Positions 9,125-17,986 of a stretch of DNA of 64,000 bases are shown here, in pieces. The notes beneath the pieces were generated by a model. That model was not told where the DNA came from and searched no databases. It saw only the letters and a program-made list of their open reading frames with translations. The stretch is taken from contig CAYUVA010000015.1 in NCBI GenBank assembly GCA_964448115.1, positions 1-64,000 of the forward strand, written 5' to 3'. Made by a program: the position numbers and the translations under genes. This DNA comes from CAYUVA01 sp964448115 [NCBI: uncultured bacterium] (GTDB lineage: Bacteria; CAYUVA01). Numbering within the stretch: the first letter of the stretch is position 1; each line of letters begins with the position of its first letter.

Positions 9125-10315
9125 TTACCCATACTTATCACCGCTTTTCAAGGCATCCAGATTTCTACCCAGCCATGCCACTGCATTCTGCCCCCAGCGA
9201 TCTCGGATCCTGTCCAGCGCAGATGTCAATGACTCCAGGCGCTCTTTTTCTGGGGCTTGCATGAGCGAGAGGCGCTTCCCTTCCACTACCAGTCCATACA
9301 GGGTTACCGTCATTCGTCTGATACGCGTGCGACAAGATAACAGCCCTACTAGTACAGGCTCCAGACTAGGAAAAATACAAAGCTCCAGGTTCGTCGCCTC
9401 TTTCAGCACTAGCCTTCTGATTGCAAGATGCCTGTCACTGAACTCGACCTGCAAAGTCGCTTTTTTGGCAGCCATTTTCATCTCCCTGAGCCTTTTGGTC
9501 GCCCTTTCCAGGATGTAAAAGAGCCTGGCGACAAGCTCCCCTTTGTCATTGGTGTCCTCGTCAAAGGTATATTGCTCCTTGACCACGGGCAGCGGTTTAC
9601 GGCTCTGTCCCACCGGACTTAAGTCTATGCCACGGGCGCGGCGGTAAACAGCTACCGCTTCCTTGCCGAACAATGGATACAGTTGCTGTAGGGTTAGCGA
9701 GGCTAATAATCCAACGGTTCTTATATTTAGGTCATGGAGCAGCTTAAGCTGCGCCGGCTCCATGTCAGGCAGCAGCTTAATCGGCAATGGAGCCAAAAAA
9801 GCCTCCTCGCCACCTATTAGGATGCTGCAGAAGCCGTCAGGCTTGACCACACGGGTGGCGACCTTGCTCACCAGCTTGTTCGAGCCTAACCCGGCAGTGG
9901 ATGAAAGTCGGTAGCGCTCCTTGATCTCATTTTTTATCCTTATCGCCGTATCAACGCTGCGCCCAAACAGCCTGCCGAGTCCGGTCAGGTCAAGGTAGAT
10001 ATGTCCCATGCCGGCGAACTCCATGCAAGGTGAATAACGGCTGGAGTGCTCAAGGAGCGCTGACATGGCTCGCCGGTAGAGATCCATCCTAGGAGGTATG
10101 ACCACCAGATCCTTGCAGAGCCTCTGTGCCCGGGAGAGCAGCATTCCCTTGCACAAGCCGGCTCGCTGCGCCTCGATCGAAAGATCGTAAAGCACAGCCC
10201 GCTGCTGCCCAAGCGGGGCTACAGCCACCGGACGACCACGCAGCCGTGGAGAGACGACCTCCTCCACAGATACAAGAAAATCGGTGATGTTGATATGTAG
10301 TACCTGTCGTTCCAT
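9125..10315 (-). CDS. imuB: ImuB-like inactive Y-family polymerase
   Basis: 396 residues with the DinB/ImuB fold: palm-finger (1-170), thumb HhH region, little finger, and a C-terminal LTSALDRIRDRWG helix typical of the family. The active site is gone. Where polymerase IV has aspartate near residue 8 this protein has N9; the steric-gate aromatic is L14; and the S-x-D-E motif reads GMGH (102-105). Loss of these acids is the hallmark of ImuB, which recruits DnaE2 to the sliding clamp and does not synthesise DNA itself. It is the second gene of a lexA-imuB unit (56-base gap) and converges on dnaE2 with 16 bases between stops. No ImuA gene is present here. I see no unambiguous C-terminal clamp-binding peptide. 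Confidence 0.85.
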   Translation of the reverse strand: MERQVLHINITDFLVSVEEVVSPRLRGRPVAVAPLGQQRAVLYDLSIEAQRAGLCKGMLLSRAQRLCKDLVVIPPRMDLYRRAMSALLEHSSRYSPCMEFAGMGHIYLDLTGLGRLFGRSVDTAIRIKNEIKERYRLSSTAGLGSNKLVSKVATRVVKPDGFCSILIGGEEAFLAPLPIKLLPDMEPAQLKLLHDLNIRTVGLLASLTLQQLYPLFGKEAVAVYRRARGIDLSPVGQSRKPLPVVKEQYTFDEDTNDKGELVARLFYILERATKRLREMKMAAKKATLQVEFSDRHLAIRRLVLKEATNLELCIFPSLEPVLVGLLSCRTRIRRMTVTLYGLVVEGKRLSLMQAPEKERLESLTSALDRIRDRWGQNAVAWLGRNLDALKSGDKYG

Positions 10316-10371
10316 CGTAGTCCAGGCTTGAAGATTGAGGATTGAGGTTTTTTAAACCACTTCACCTTTGC

Positions 10372-10992
10372 TCACATCCTTCGGATTACGCCGATCACCT
10401 TGCCCAGGATGCTGAAATCGGAGACATCGGGTCCCTTGATGATAATGTCGTTCATTGCCTTGTTCTCCGGGTGAAGCCTCACGATGTTGCCATCCCTGAA
10501 GAAGCGCTTCACCGTCGCCTCATCTTTGACCAGGGCGGCTATAATATCGCCGTTGACTGCGCTCTGCTGCTTTTTTACCACCACGAGATCACCATGGTTT
10601 ATCCCTATCTCCTTCATGCTATCCCCCTTGACCCTGAGGGCGAACAGTCCCCCGCCAGGAAACAGGTGATTATCCAGCGCCACATAGCCCTCCAGATTCT
10701 CCACCGCGGTAATCGGAACGCCAGCGGCTATGCGACCCACGATGGGCACTTGGTTTGCTGCATGCGAATCAACATCGATCCCCAAGACCGGGATGATATG
10801 CCTCGACTTGTGCGGAGTTCGTCTCAGGTAGCCCTTGCGTTCGATGAGACGAAGGTGCTGGCGGGCAGCGTTGTCAGAGCTGAAGCCGAAATGAGCGCTG
10901 ATCTCACGAAGAGTCGGCAATACACCTTGATCCTGTTGCCACCAGATGATGAAATCGAGCACCTGCTGTTGCCGTTTTGTCAGCCTTTCCAT
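10372..10992 (-). CDS. lexA: LexA repressor
   Basis: 206 residues, the normal size. The N-terminal winged helix-turn-helix (1-65) has LTKRQQQVLDFI and PTLREISAHFGF. The C-terminal S24 protease domain carries the Ala90-Gly91 self-cleavage site in RIAAGVPI, the catalytic serine S125 (KGDSMKE) and the general-base lysine K162 (ATVKRF). On DNA damage, RecA filaments should trigger its autocleavage and derepress the regulon. GGAGGG at 11000-11005 is a good ribosome site. It leads a two-gene unit with imuB, and a palindrome covers its -10 region, so autoregulation is likely. Confidence 0.96.
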   Translation of the reverse strand: MERLTKRQQQVLDFIIWWQQDQGVLPTLREISAHFGFSSDNAARQHLRLIERKGYLRRTPHKSRHIIPVLGIDVDSHAANQVPIVGRIAAGVPITAVENLEGYVALDNHLFPGGGLFALRVKGDSMKEIGINHGDLVVVKKQQSAVNGDIIAALVKDEATVKRFFRDGNIVRLHPENKAMNDIIIKGPDVSDFSILGKVIGVIRRM

Positions 10993-11028
10993 GGCTTACC
11001 CTCCGTTAAGAGGTTAATAACTTCCATG

Positions 11029-11070
11029 ACACTACATCTATAATATAGTGTATTTTTGCGCAGTATGCAA
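11029..11070 (-). promoter_or_regulatory. lexA promoter with overlapping palindromic operator
   Basis: On the minus strand TTGCAT (11065-11070) and TATATT (11042-11047) are 17 bases apart, a good vegetative promoter. The inverted repeat ACACTA-N11-TAGTGT (11029-11051) straddles the -10, which is where an autoregulatory SOS box should be. The motif is not the Escherichia coli or Bacillus consensus, but SOS boxes differ between phyla. The sequence is visible; LexA binding is inferred. Confidence 0.6.
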
Positions 11071-11161
11071 GTGGAAAATGATAATTATTCGTTCAAGGTT
11101 GACTAAAGTCTAAAGTCTATTTGGATCATGGCTAGTAGGTCATCTCCATCGCATTCGCTTG

Positions 11162-12787
11162 TTATGCTTCGAGAATGCTCCAGGGCATGATCTCATCTTT
11201 GCTCTTGGGACGATTTATGAAAAACTGGGGATTGAATTGCCATTCCTTTATTGCTTGTGCATAATTCCCCTTCTTGTGCAGTTTGAGCAAGAATTCGCCA
11301 ACTCTTCGGTTGCCGATGGAAAGCAATGCCTGCATGGCAGCCCACTTGGGAGCATCGTGGATTACATGGATTCCCCTGAATCCCCTCAAGCCAGCCTTGA
11401 TTATCTTTAGCCTTTCATCCAAAACCCGGCGGGAAGCCATCGGTCTTAAGCCAAAAGGAGTAAATGCCTTTGGAATAAAGGAGTTTATGCTAAGAGTTAT
11501 GTCTGGGATTCTATTTGAGCTTGCCGCTTTTTTCATGGTGTGCTGTATCCATTTGGTAAGTTCTATGGTTTGATGTGCAACCTCGTCGGTCTCGCCGGGC
11601 AGCCCGATGATAAAGTATAAACGCAAATTTTGAAATCCTAGGCAAGCGATCTCCGAGACCACATTTTCCAGCTTTGCCTTATCAAAAGGTTTATCTATCT
11701 GCGCCTGGAGTTCAGCGGATGCGGTCTCTGGCGCCAGAGTTATTGTCTGATTGCCGCACTGCTTGAGCGCCTGCAAAAGCTCGCTATTGAGGCTGTTCAA
11801 GCATAACGAGCTTGGACTAGCTCTCAATCCAAGAGATTTAGCCTCTAAAAGGATGTCCATGAACTTGGGATGATTGCTGTCAGAAGAGCTGATAAATCCT
11901 GTTGTGTTGCACTCAGGCGGCGCTTTTTTCACCATGGCAGTTATTTCATCGAACTTCCTGAGTCTAAAAGGTGCCATTCGATTTCCCAGGAGGCAAAATC
12001 CGCACCGGAAGGGACATCCACGCGATATCTCAACCAGGTGCATATCGGAAAACTCAGATTCTCTTGCATAGATGCTCGAACAGGCATCAGCACCTGATAG
12101 AACATCAACTCGGGCTATCTTAACTGGCATAGGAGCATTGCCTATGGGATCTATTCCGGCGATAAATCCCTTGTTATCATAAGAAACCCTGTATAATGAA
12201 GGTATGTATATGTAATCGAGATGATATAACTCCCAGAGCAGCTCCTCCCGGGTAAGATCATCCTCAAGAAGCTGACAATAGTGTTCTAGGAACGGAGGCA
12301 GCACTAGCTCAGCCTCGCCGATGAAAAAGACATCTATGAAATCAGAAAGAGGTTCTGGATTGCCCGTAACTGCAATTCCGCCCGCGGCGATCAATGGATG
12401 CGTTTCGTTCCTATCTTTTGCTAAAAGCGGTATCCCTGCCAGATCTAATATCTTTAAGATATTAGGATAATCATTCTCAAACGAAACGCTGAAGGCGATC
12501 ATATCAAAGTCGGTAAGCGGGCGCTTCTCTTCCAAGGTCATCAGCCTTTTGCCAGTCCGTTTGTATTCGCTGAACAACGGAGGCTCAGGCAAAAATGCAC
12601 GATGAGCACTGGCGGCATGATGCGCATTGATCATCTGGTAAACCAGTTGGAACCCTAAACTTGAGGCGGCTACATGGTAATAATTAGGATAAACTAGCGC
12701 TATCCTGACACCGCCACTAGACGAGGGTATATTATCACCCTTCTCTTCGATAAAGGTAATTTCTAGCCAGGATCTTATCTTATCCAT
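11162..12787 (-). CDS. B12-binding-type radical SAM protein
   Basis: 541 residues from the ATG at 12787. The frame stays open upstream to 12970, but that stretch overlaps the next gene and reads as low-complexity, non-conserved sequence. An N-terminal cobalamin-binding-like domain (VRIALVYPNYYHVAASSLG, later GIAVTGNPEPL and IGEAELVLPP) precedes a radical SAM core with C258-x3-C262-x2-C265 (EISRGCPFRCGFC). LYFIIGLPGETDEV is the usual later radical SAM segment. This combination is common in uncharacterised tRNA, lipid or natural-product enzymes. Nothing nearby fixes the substrate. It follows the giant NHL/GT39 gene by 67 bases on the same strand. Confidence 0.84.
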   Translation of the reverse strand: MDKIRSWLEITFIEEKGDNIPSSSGGVRIALVYPNYYHVAASSLGFQLVYQMINAHHAASAHRAFLPEPPLFSEYKRTGKRLMTLEEKRPLTDFDMIAFSVSFENDYPNILKILDLAGIPLLAKDRNETHPLIAAGGIAVTGNPEPLSDFIDVFFIGEAELVLPPFLEHYCQLLEDDLTREELLWELYHLDYIYIPSLYRVSYDNKGFIAGIDPIGNAPMPVKIARVDVLSGADACSSIYARESEFSDMHLVEISRGCPFRCGFCLLGNRMAPFRLRKFDEITAMVKKAPPECNTTGFISSSDSNHPKFMDILLEAKSLGLRASPSSLCLNSLNSELLQALKQCGNQTITLAPETASAELQAQIDKPFDKAKLENVVSEIACLGFQNLRLYFIIGLPGETDEVAHQTIELTKWIQHTMKKAASSNRIPDITLSINSFIPKAFTPFGLRPMASRRVLDERLKIIKAGLRGFRGIHVIHDAPKWAAMQALLSIGNRRVGEFLLKLHKKGNYAQAIKEWQFNPQFFINRPKSKDEIMPWSILEA

Positions 12788-12854
12788 TATCGACTTGTTT
12801 CTGGTTAGTATGTTTCTAGTAAAAGGTGCCTGCTTACTACTAGTAGAATAGTTT

Positions 12855-15800
12855 CTATAGTTGTGCCCGTCGGCAGCGGATAATGGTGTCCGCATCGCTG
12901 GAGACGATGTATATCTTACCGTCAGATCCCTCATAGCCAGCAATCGGAAAACGAAGATGTAGATTATCAAAGGGATCGAAGTTCCTCGAACTGGGATCCA
13001 GCAGCAGATTCATCTTGTCATCGAACACGAAGATGCGATTTGATTTGGGGCAGAAGACGAATAAAAAACCATCATCGGTTAACATCAAAGAGCTATATTT
13101 ATCGATCTTGCTAAGAAATGTCTCGCTTAACAAATTACCGTTCTTGTCGATAAGGACGATGCTTTTAGTTCCATCATCCACTACATAAAATCTATCATGT
13201 TTATCAACCGCCACCCCAGCCGGCGATACGAACTTGCCAAAGAAGGAATCAATCTTGGTAACAGAGCGGCTTTTACCGTTGGGGCTGCAAATAATGACAT
13301 TGCCGCGGTTGTAGTTGCTTATCATGGCATCACCTTTTGAGTTGAAGACCATATCAAAAGGACCTCTCAAGTGTCCGCAGTCAACGAATCCCAGGAATCT
13401 CCCCTGCTGGTCATACTTGTGAATCTTGTGAAAAAGCATATCTACTACATATAAATTCCCATTAGCATCCATGGATAACCTGAACAGGGAGCTAAAGTCA
13501 GTCGATTCTTTGCCTTTTCTCCCCCATAAGCGTTCAAGTTTGCCGCCTGCTGAGAATACCTTTACTCTGAAGTTTGTAGAATCTGCCATGAAAACCTCCC
13601 CGGAGTCGTTGACTACAACATCCTTGGGACCTCTGCAATGGCGATCCTCTATCCCTGGACCCGAATATCTCTGCTCAGCGATAAGTTTGAACCGGATGGT
13701 GCTTATTCGGTTAGGCATAAATGGTCCTGGCTGCGGTGGCTTAGTACAGAGCGACCAGTGTGGAATGTCCTTATAGACTGGCACATTATCCTGTTGCATC
13801 TTCAGGATGAATCGGTCGTTTGCTACCGCATCCTCGATGATGATCTCGATCTTATGTAATCCCATACCCATGAGCCGCTGCTTATAAACTTCATCTAAAG
13901 ATTGGCTGGTTCTTCTTTTGGTCTCCAATAGAAGTTCATCATCCAAAAGGATACGACAGGATGCCGATGTATCAAGCTTAAAGGCATAATTTTCTATCCG
14001 GCCGAGGATTAAAGAACCAAAAATCCTGATTCTCGATCCATCCGATGAGAGGTCAAATGCCTGCCCCAGGTTTCGTATATTAAGCGACTTAATGACACCA
14101 GTATCCTTGGTCTGATCATCTGGGTCAATTATCTCAACATTCAGTCCTTGCAGTTGCTCTATCTGCCCAGGGGTTAAATTGAATCTCCAGGCTATGGTGG
14201 TATCGGGGTGCAGCGGATGCTTTATCGGGTCTATTCTCACCCCAGGATAATAGGATCTAAATATCCTGGTTATGTATTCAAGCTCAGCACCGCCAATATT
14301 AAGTAGATATGAGGCTCCTTTACCGGGGTCTTTATGTATGAGGACATCCTGGCCGGGATCGAACATATTATAGACCTTTGCCCAGGAGTCGGAGCGCCAC
14401 TGATAATGAAAATGGCTGGCATAGAAGTTTACGAAACGACAGGTATCATGATTGGCGAAGATCTCAGAGAGATAGACCTGGTTGCCCTTTAAGTATTCAT
14501 CCCTCGCCTGATAACAAACCTCGTTTATATGCGGGAAGTAGCCATACTGGAAGTGGAAAGCGTTTTTATAAACCACGAATATCAGCTTATACTGCGAAGA
14601 TAACAAGACTATGCCGGCTAGAATCAATGCAATATTCTGAACCCATTGTCGTTGGATCTTAAGCCTGGATAGAATATCCCTGAGCAATATCACTCCGAAG
14701 ACGATACCGATTATCATGCCAGGCAACACTGAGCCAAGTATGCGCTGAATTAGTGGGCTTTCAGAGAGTATCCCCGGCAGAGCATATAGCCAGAACCATA
14801 TATAAAGAAGGAAATACCCTGTCTTATTAAGATAAAAAATGAAAAACACCAATCCAAGTATGAAAAACGGCGCGACATAAGGACTCAGGATGGGATGCTC
14901 CGGCTCGTTGAATGAGCCGGGACCGCTTCGATAAATGTATGTAGAAAAAAAGTGGACCACATTGTTCCAAAGCGGAGACCAATCCCCGGTGTGATGTACC
15001 TGGTTAGTGATGAATAGGTGCCCGGAAGTCCTGCCAAATAGGCTATTTGGATGGTATATTCCATAGACTATCAGCGGAGAGGCGGCTATCGCTGCGATCA
15101 TGAATGACACCAGTATCTTGGGAAGGTGCCGACGAATAAACTCCCCCCGCTGCTTGAATAATATATAAATCCAGTAGATGCCTAGCAGCAGCGGTGTTAT
15201 CTTGGCAGAGCTGTAAGTGTTGAAAATAAGCCCCAGAAAACCACCGAAGTATATATAATCCCTCAAACTTGCCGACCTTGTCGCCCGATATAGGAATAAA
15301 AACATGGCTGCCTGCACAAGCGGAAGCGAGGTTACCCGCCAGACGGTCCTGCTGTATATGACATGCGGAGTACATAGGGCAATGAATAGCGTGGCTAGTA
15401 GCGCAAGCCTTTGATCGAAGATGCGTCTGAGCAGTCGATAAAAAACAAACACGGTCAAAATGCCTATGGTCACGGGAACCAGACGCATGGAGAGATAATT
15501 TGCTCCAAACAGTATCATGGGAGGCAATAGGAGGTAGAAAAATAGCGTCTCTATATCCCATCTCTGGTTGGTGAGGGGACGATATACCTTCCCCTCCAGC
15601 ATCTGAAGCGCCTCTACCCCATCCCATGCCTCATCGTTGTTCAACCCCCATGGGAATTCCGGAAGCTGGTAAACCCTGAAGAAGATGGCGATGATCATGA
15701 TAAGTACAATCAGGATTGCTTCCACTTTCAATGGAATAGATACCCCCTTGATGCCTTCTTTCCTGCGGGAGAGCGCATAGATGATAACCAGTGGAATGTC

Positions 15801-17192
15801 CATTAAATATAATATCGCGCCGGTCTTCACCGACCATCTGAAATGAATAAAAAGCTGCCCGGCAACTGCCAATCCTATCATCGTAATCACAAGTGGAAAG
15901 AACAGGTACCAACGATCATAAAAAAGCTCCAGGAAACCTACGAAATGTCTCTTTTTCTTGAGCCTATCAGCTAGTTCAGGGAATTCGAGCGCCGATATCT
16001 CCACTGTTTCATCACTGGAGATGGTGTCAGAAACCCTCGCTGGTTCTGTCTCCTCTTCCTCCATATCAATTGGTAAAGGTTCTAGTATATCCTTCCCTGA
16101 ATCCTCTTTGTCCTCGATCCCCTCAAAATCAGGTTCTTTCGCTCTTAAGCGCCATTTTGAAACAAAACGAATGATGATAAAGGAAAACAGGGCAATTGAA
16201 GCGATAGCAATTATTACCGCGATAAGGAACATCCATCCCGCCTTGCTAGCCCCATATACAGGCAGCTTCTCGATATCGCTCGTGGAGAAAAGCTGCATGC
16301 GGTGGTTCCAGGTGTCGCAGACGGCAAGGAGTTTTCCATCCTTGGAGATAGCTATTCCGGCTGGTCTGTCGAACTGTCCTGGTTCTCTTCCAAAGGCGCC
16401 GAACGCCTTGTGCAAACTTCCATCGGGCTTGAATATTAGAACCCGGCTAAATACGGGATCGGTGGCATAGATGAATCCCTTGGCATCCAAGGTTACGAAG
16501 GCATCAGCATGTCGCTCTCTCTTTTGCGGTAAATCTATGACCATGAGGGGCTTTCCATCTTCCCCTAAGCGCTGCAACCTCTTGTTGCCGGCATCGAAGA
16601 TGATGATATCCCCCTTGGAGGCAATGGCTAATCCCACCGGTTCTAAAAGCTCGCCCTTTGCATTCCCCTTCTTGGAGATGGTGCGAAGGACCCTGCCATC
16701 CTGGCTCAGCACGACTATGCGACCGTTGCCGGTGTCGCTGACATAAATCTCGCCATCGGGGGCTAGGGCAACATCCTTGGGTGCAAAGAAACCACCCTGG
16801 TAAGAACGCACGAAGTTCCCCGAGCTATCCAGAACCTGCAATCGATGGTTCCATGTATCTGCTATATAGATGAATTTAGAGCTACTGCTTATGCCAGTGG
16901 GATCCATGAATTGCAGCGGCTGAGAGCCTTTCTCTCCAACGGTTAGTAAATGCTTCCCCTGCGGGGTTAGTTTCTGCACTCGATAGTTTCTGAAATCAGC
17001 CACCCATAGGTTACCTGCATCATCGAAGGCGCAATCCCTTGGCTCGTTGAATTCGCCATCATTTACGCCTTGGTTACCAATTACTATTAGAGGTTTGATT
17101 ATTGTAGCTGGAGTCGCTTCGATTGCCCACGAGGTAAGACAAGCAAAGAATAAAGCAGCGTTGATCAAATAAAACAGTTTTTTATTTTTCAT
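12855..17192 (-). CDS. Giant membrane protein: NHL propeller, GT39-like glycosyltransferase, PA14-like domain, NHL propeller
   Basis: 1445 residues from the ATG at 17192; an in-frame TTG lies at 17204. A signal peptide is followed by about six NHL repeats (35-310; for example DDAGNLWVADFRNYRVQKL), one membrane helix (about 320-345) and an acidic linker. A multi-helix ArnT/PMT-like GT39 region follows (about 430-860), with an N-N-D-E pair near residue 520 in the first large loop, where these enzymes hold catalytic acids. A PA14-like beta domain (about 1050-1130; SCRILLDDELLL, LHKIEIIIED) and a second set of NHL repeats (1145-1440) end the protein. GT39 enzymes move a sugar from a polyprenyl phosphate onto lipid or protein outside the membrane. 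I infer the propellers bind the acceptor. Such a fusion is uncommon. Confidence 0.78.
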   Translation of the reverse strand: MKNKKLFYLINAALFFACLTSWAIEATPATIIKPLIVIGNQGVNDGEFNEPRDCAFDDAGNLWVADFRNYRVQKLTPQGKHLLTVGEKGSQPLQFMDPTGISSSSKFIYIADTWNHRLQVLDSSGNFVRSYQGGFFAPKDVALAPDGEIYVSDTGNGRIVVLSQDGRVLRTISKKGNAKGELLEPVGLAIASKGDIIIFDAGNKRLQRLGEDGKPLMVIDLPQKRERHADAFVTLDAKGFIYATDPVFSRVLIFKPDGSLHKAFGAFGREPGQFDRPAGIAISKDGKLLAVCDTWNHRMQLFSTSDIEKLPVYGASKAGWMFLIAVIIAIASIALFSFIIIRFVSKWRLRAKEPDFEGIEDKEDSGKDILEPLPIDMEEEETEPARVSDTISSDETVEISALEFPELADRLKKKRHFVGFLELFYDRWYLFFPLVITMIGLAVAGQLFIHFRWSVKTGAILYLMDIPLVIIYALSRRKEGIKGVSIPLKVEAILIVLIMIIAIFFRVYQLPEFPWGLNNDEAWDGVEALQMLEGKVYRPLTNQRWDIETLFFYLLLPPMILFGANYLSMRLVPVTIGILTVFVFYRLLRRIFDQRLALLATLFIALCTPHVIYSRTVWRVTSLPLVQAAMFLFLYRATRSASLRDYIYFGGFLGLIFNTYSSAKITPLLLGIYWIYILFKQRGEFIRRHLPKILVSFMIAAIAASPLIVYGIYHPNSLFGRTSGHLFITNQVHHTGDWSPLWNNVVHFFSTYIYRSGPGSFNEPEHPILSPYVAPFFILGLVFFIFYLNKTGYFLLYIWFWLYALPGILSESPLIQRILGSVLPGMIIGIVFGVILLRDILSRLKIQRQWVQNIALILAGIVLLSSQYKLIFVVYKNAFHFQYGYFPHINEVCYQARDEYLKGNQVYLSEIFANHDTCRFVNFYASHFHYQWRSDSWAKVYNMFDPGQDVLIHKDPGKGASYLLNIGGAELEYITRIFRSYYPGVRIDPIKHPLHPDTTIAWRFNLTPGQIEQLQGLNVEIIDPDDQTKDTGVIKSLNIRNLGQAFDLSSDGSRIRIFGSLILGRIENYAFKLDTSASCRILLDDELLLETKRRTSQSLDEVYKQRLMGMGLHKIEIIIEDAVANDRFILKMQQDNVPVYKDIPHWSLCTKPPQPGPFMPNRISTIRFKLIAEQRYSGPGIEDRHCRGPKDVVVNDSGEVFMADSTNFRVKVFSAGGKLERLWGRKGKESTDFSSLFRLSMDANGNLYVVDMLFHKIHKYDQQGRFLGFVDCGHLRGPFDMVFNSKGDAMISNYNRGNVIICSPNGKSRSVTKIDSFFGKFVSPAGVAVDKHDRFYVVDDGTKSIVLIDKNGNLLSETFLSKIDKYSSLMLTDDGFLFVFCPKSNRIFVFDDKMNLLLDPSSRNFDPFDNLHLRFPIAGYEGSDGKIYIVSSDADTIIRCRRAQL

Positions 17193-17251
17193 TATTACCA
17201 GCAAGCCAATCGATGTTGTTTTTGTTACCTTATGTATCTGTTTAAGTTACA

Positions 17252-17986
17252 TCAATACTCGACCATGCGAGCCTGCAACATCAGTTGAAACATCTCTTTG
17301 ACCGCGCTGACCATGCCGCTCATAACTGCCCTGGAGACGATGCTATGTCCGATATTAAGCTCCTCAATAACGCTTATGGAGGCAATCTTTTGCACATTAT
17401 TATAGTTTAGTCCATGCCCGGCATTTACTCGCAATCCAATGGAATTGGCATACTGAGCAGCCTCCACTATCTTGTGAAGTTCTCGGGCGATTTTCTCCCT
17501 TCCTCTTGCATTTGCGTAGTTTCCGGTATGCAATTCTATGGAGACGGTCCCTGCCTCTTTGGCTGCGTCTATCTGGTCCTTGGATGGCTCTATAAATATG
17601 CTCGGTGTAATGCCTGCTTCCTTTACCCTGAGACAGATATCCTTGACTTTACCGAGGTTTGCGATGACATCCAGTCCCCCTTCGGTGGTCAACTCACGGC
17701 GATTCTCTGGCACAAGGCAGACATCATCCGGCATGTATTTTAGGGCTATATTTACCATCTCCTGGGTACCTGCCATCTCCAGGTTGAGTTTTGTCTGAAC
17801 GGTTTTGCGAAGCAGCTCGAGGTCTCTTTCCTGGATGTGTCGGCGATCCTCGCGGAGATGAATGGTGATCCCGTTTGCTCCGCCAAGCTCTGCAAGAGTC
17901 GCCGCAGTTACCGGATCCGGCTCACTTCCACCTCTTGCTTGCCTGATGGTGGCTATATGATCGATGTTAACTCCTAGTCTAATCAT
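17252..17986 (-). CDS. pdxJ: Pyridoxine 5'-phosphate synthase
   Basis: 244 residues, full length. The TIM-barrel enzyme condenses 1-deoxyxylulose 5-phosphate with 3-amino-2-oxopropyl phosphate to form pyridoxine 5'-phosphate. Signatures are VNIDHIATIRQARGG at the N-terminus, ITIHLREDRRHI, CLVPENR, ELHTGNYA and VNAGHGLNY. The start overlaps the stop of the YbbR-domain gene (ATGA), so it is the last gene of the cdaA-cdaR-pdxJ operon. A functional link between vitamin B6 and c-di-AMP is not established; the arrangement may only reflect shared expression. Confidence 0.97.
   Translation of the reverse strand: MIRLGVNIDHIATIRQARGGSEPDPVTAATLAELGGANGITIHLREDRRHIQERDLELLRKTVQTKLNLEMAGTQEMVNIALKYMPDDVCLVPENRRELTTEGGLDVIANLGKVKDICLRVKEAGITPSIFIEPSKDQIDAAKEAGTVSIELHTGNYANARGREKIARELHKIVEAAQYANSIGLRVNAGHGLNYNNVQKIASISVIEELNIGHSIVSRAVMSGMVSAVKEMFQLMLQARMVEY

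Noticed and set aside
9655-9700. QLYPLF in ImuB as a sliding-clamp-binding motif
   Set aside because: It falls in the thumb helix-hairpin-helix region shared by Y-family proteins, where this sequence is structural, not in the exposed C-terminal tail.
12788-12970. N-terminal extension of the second radical SAM protein
   Set aside because: It overlaps the C-terminal coding part of the NHL/GT39 gene and shows no conserved sequence; the ATG at 12787 starts the recognisable protein.
15043-15912. Long open frames overlapping the giant membrane protein in another frame
   Set aside because: They have His/Cys-rich, non-protein-like composition and lie within a well-supported gene on the same strand.
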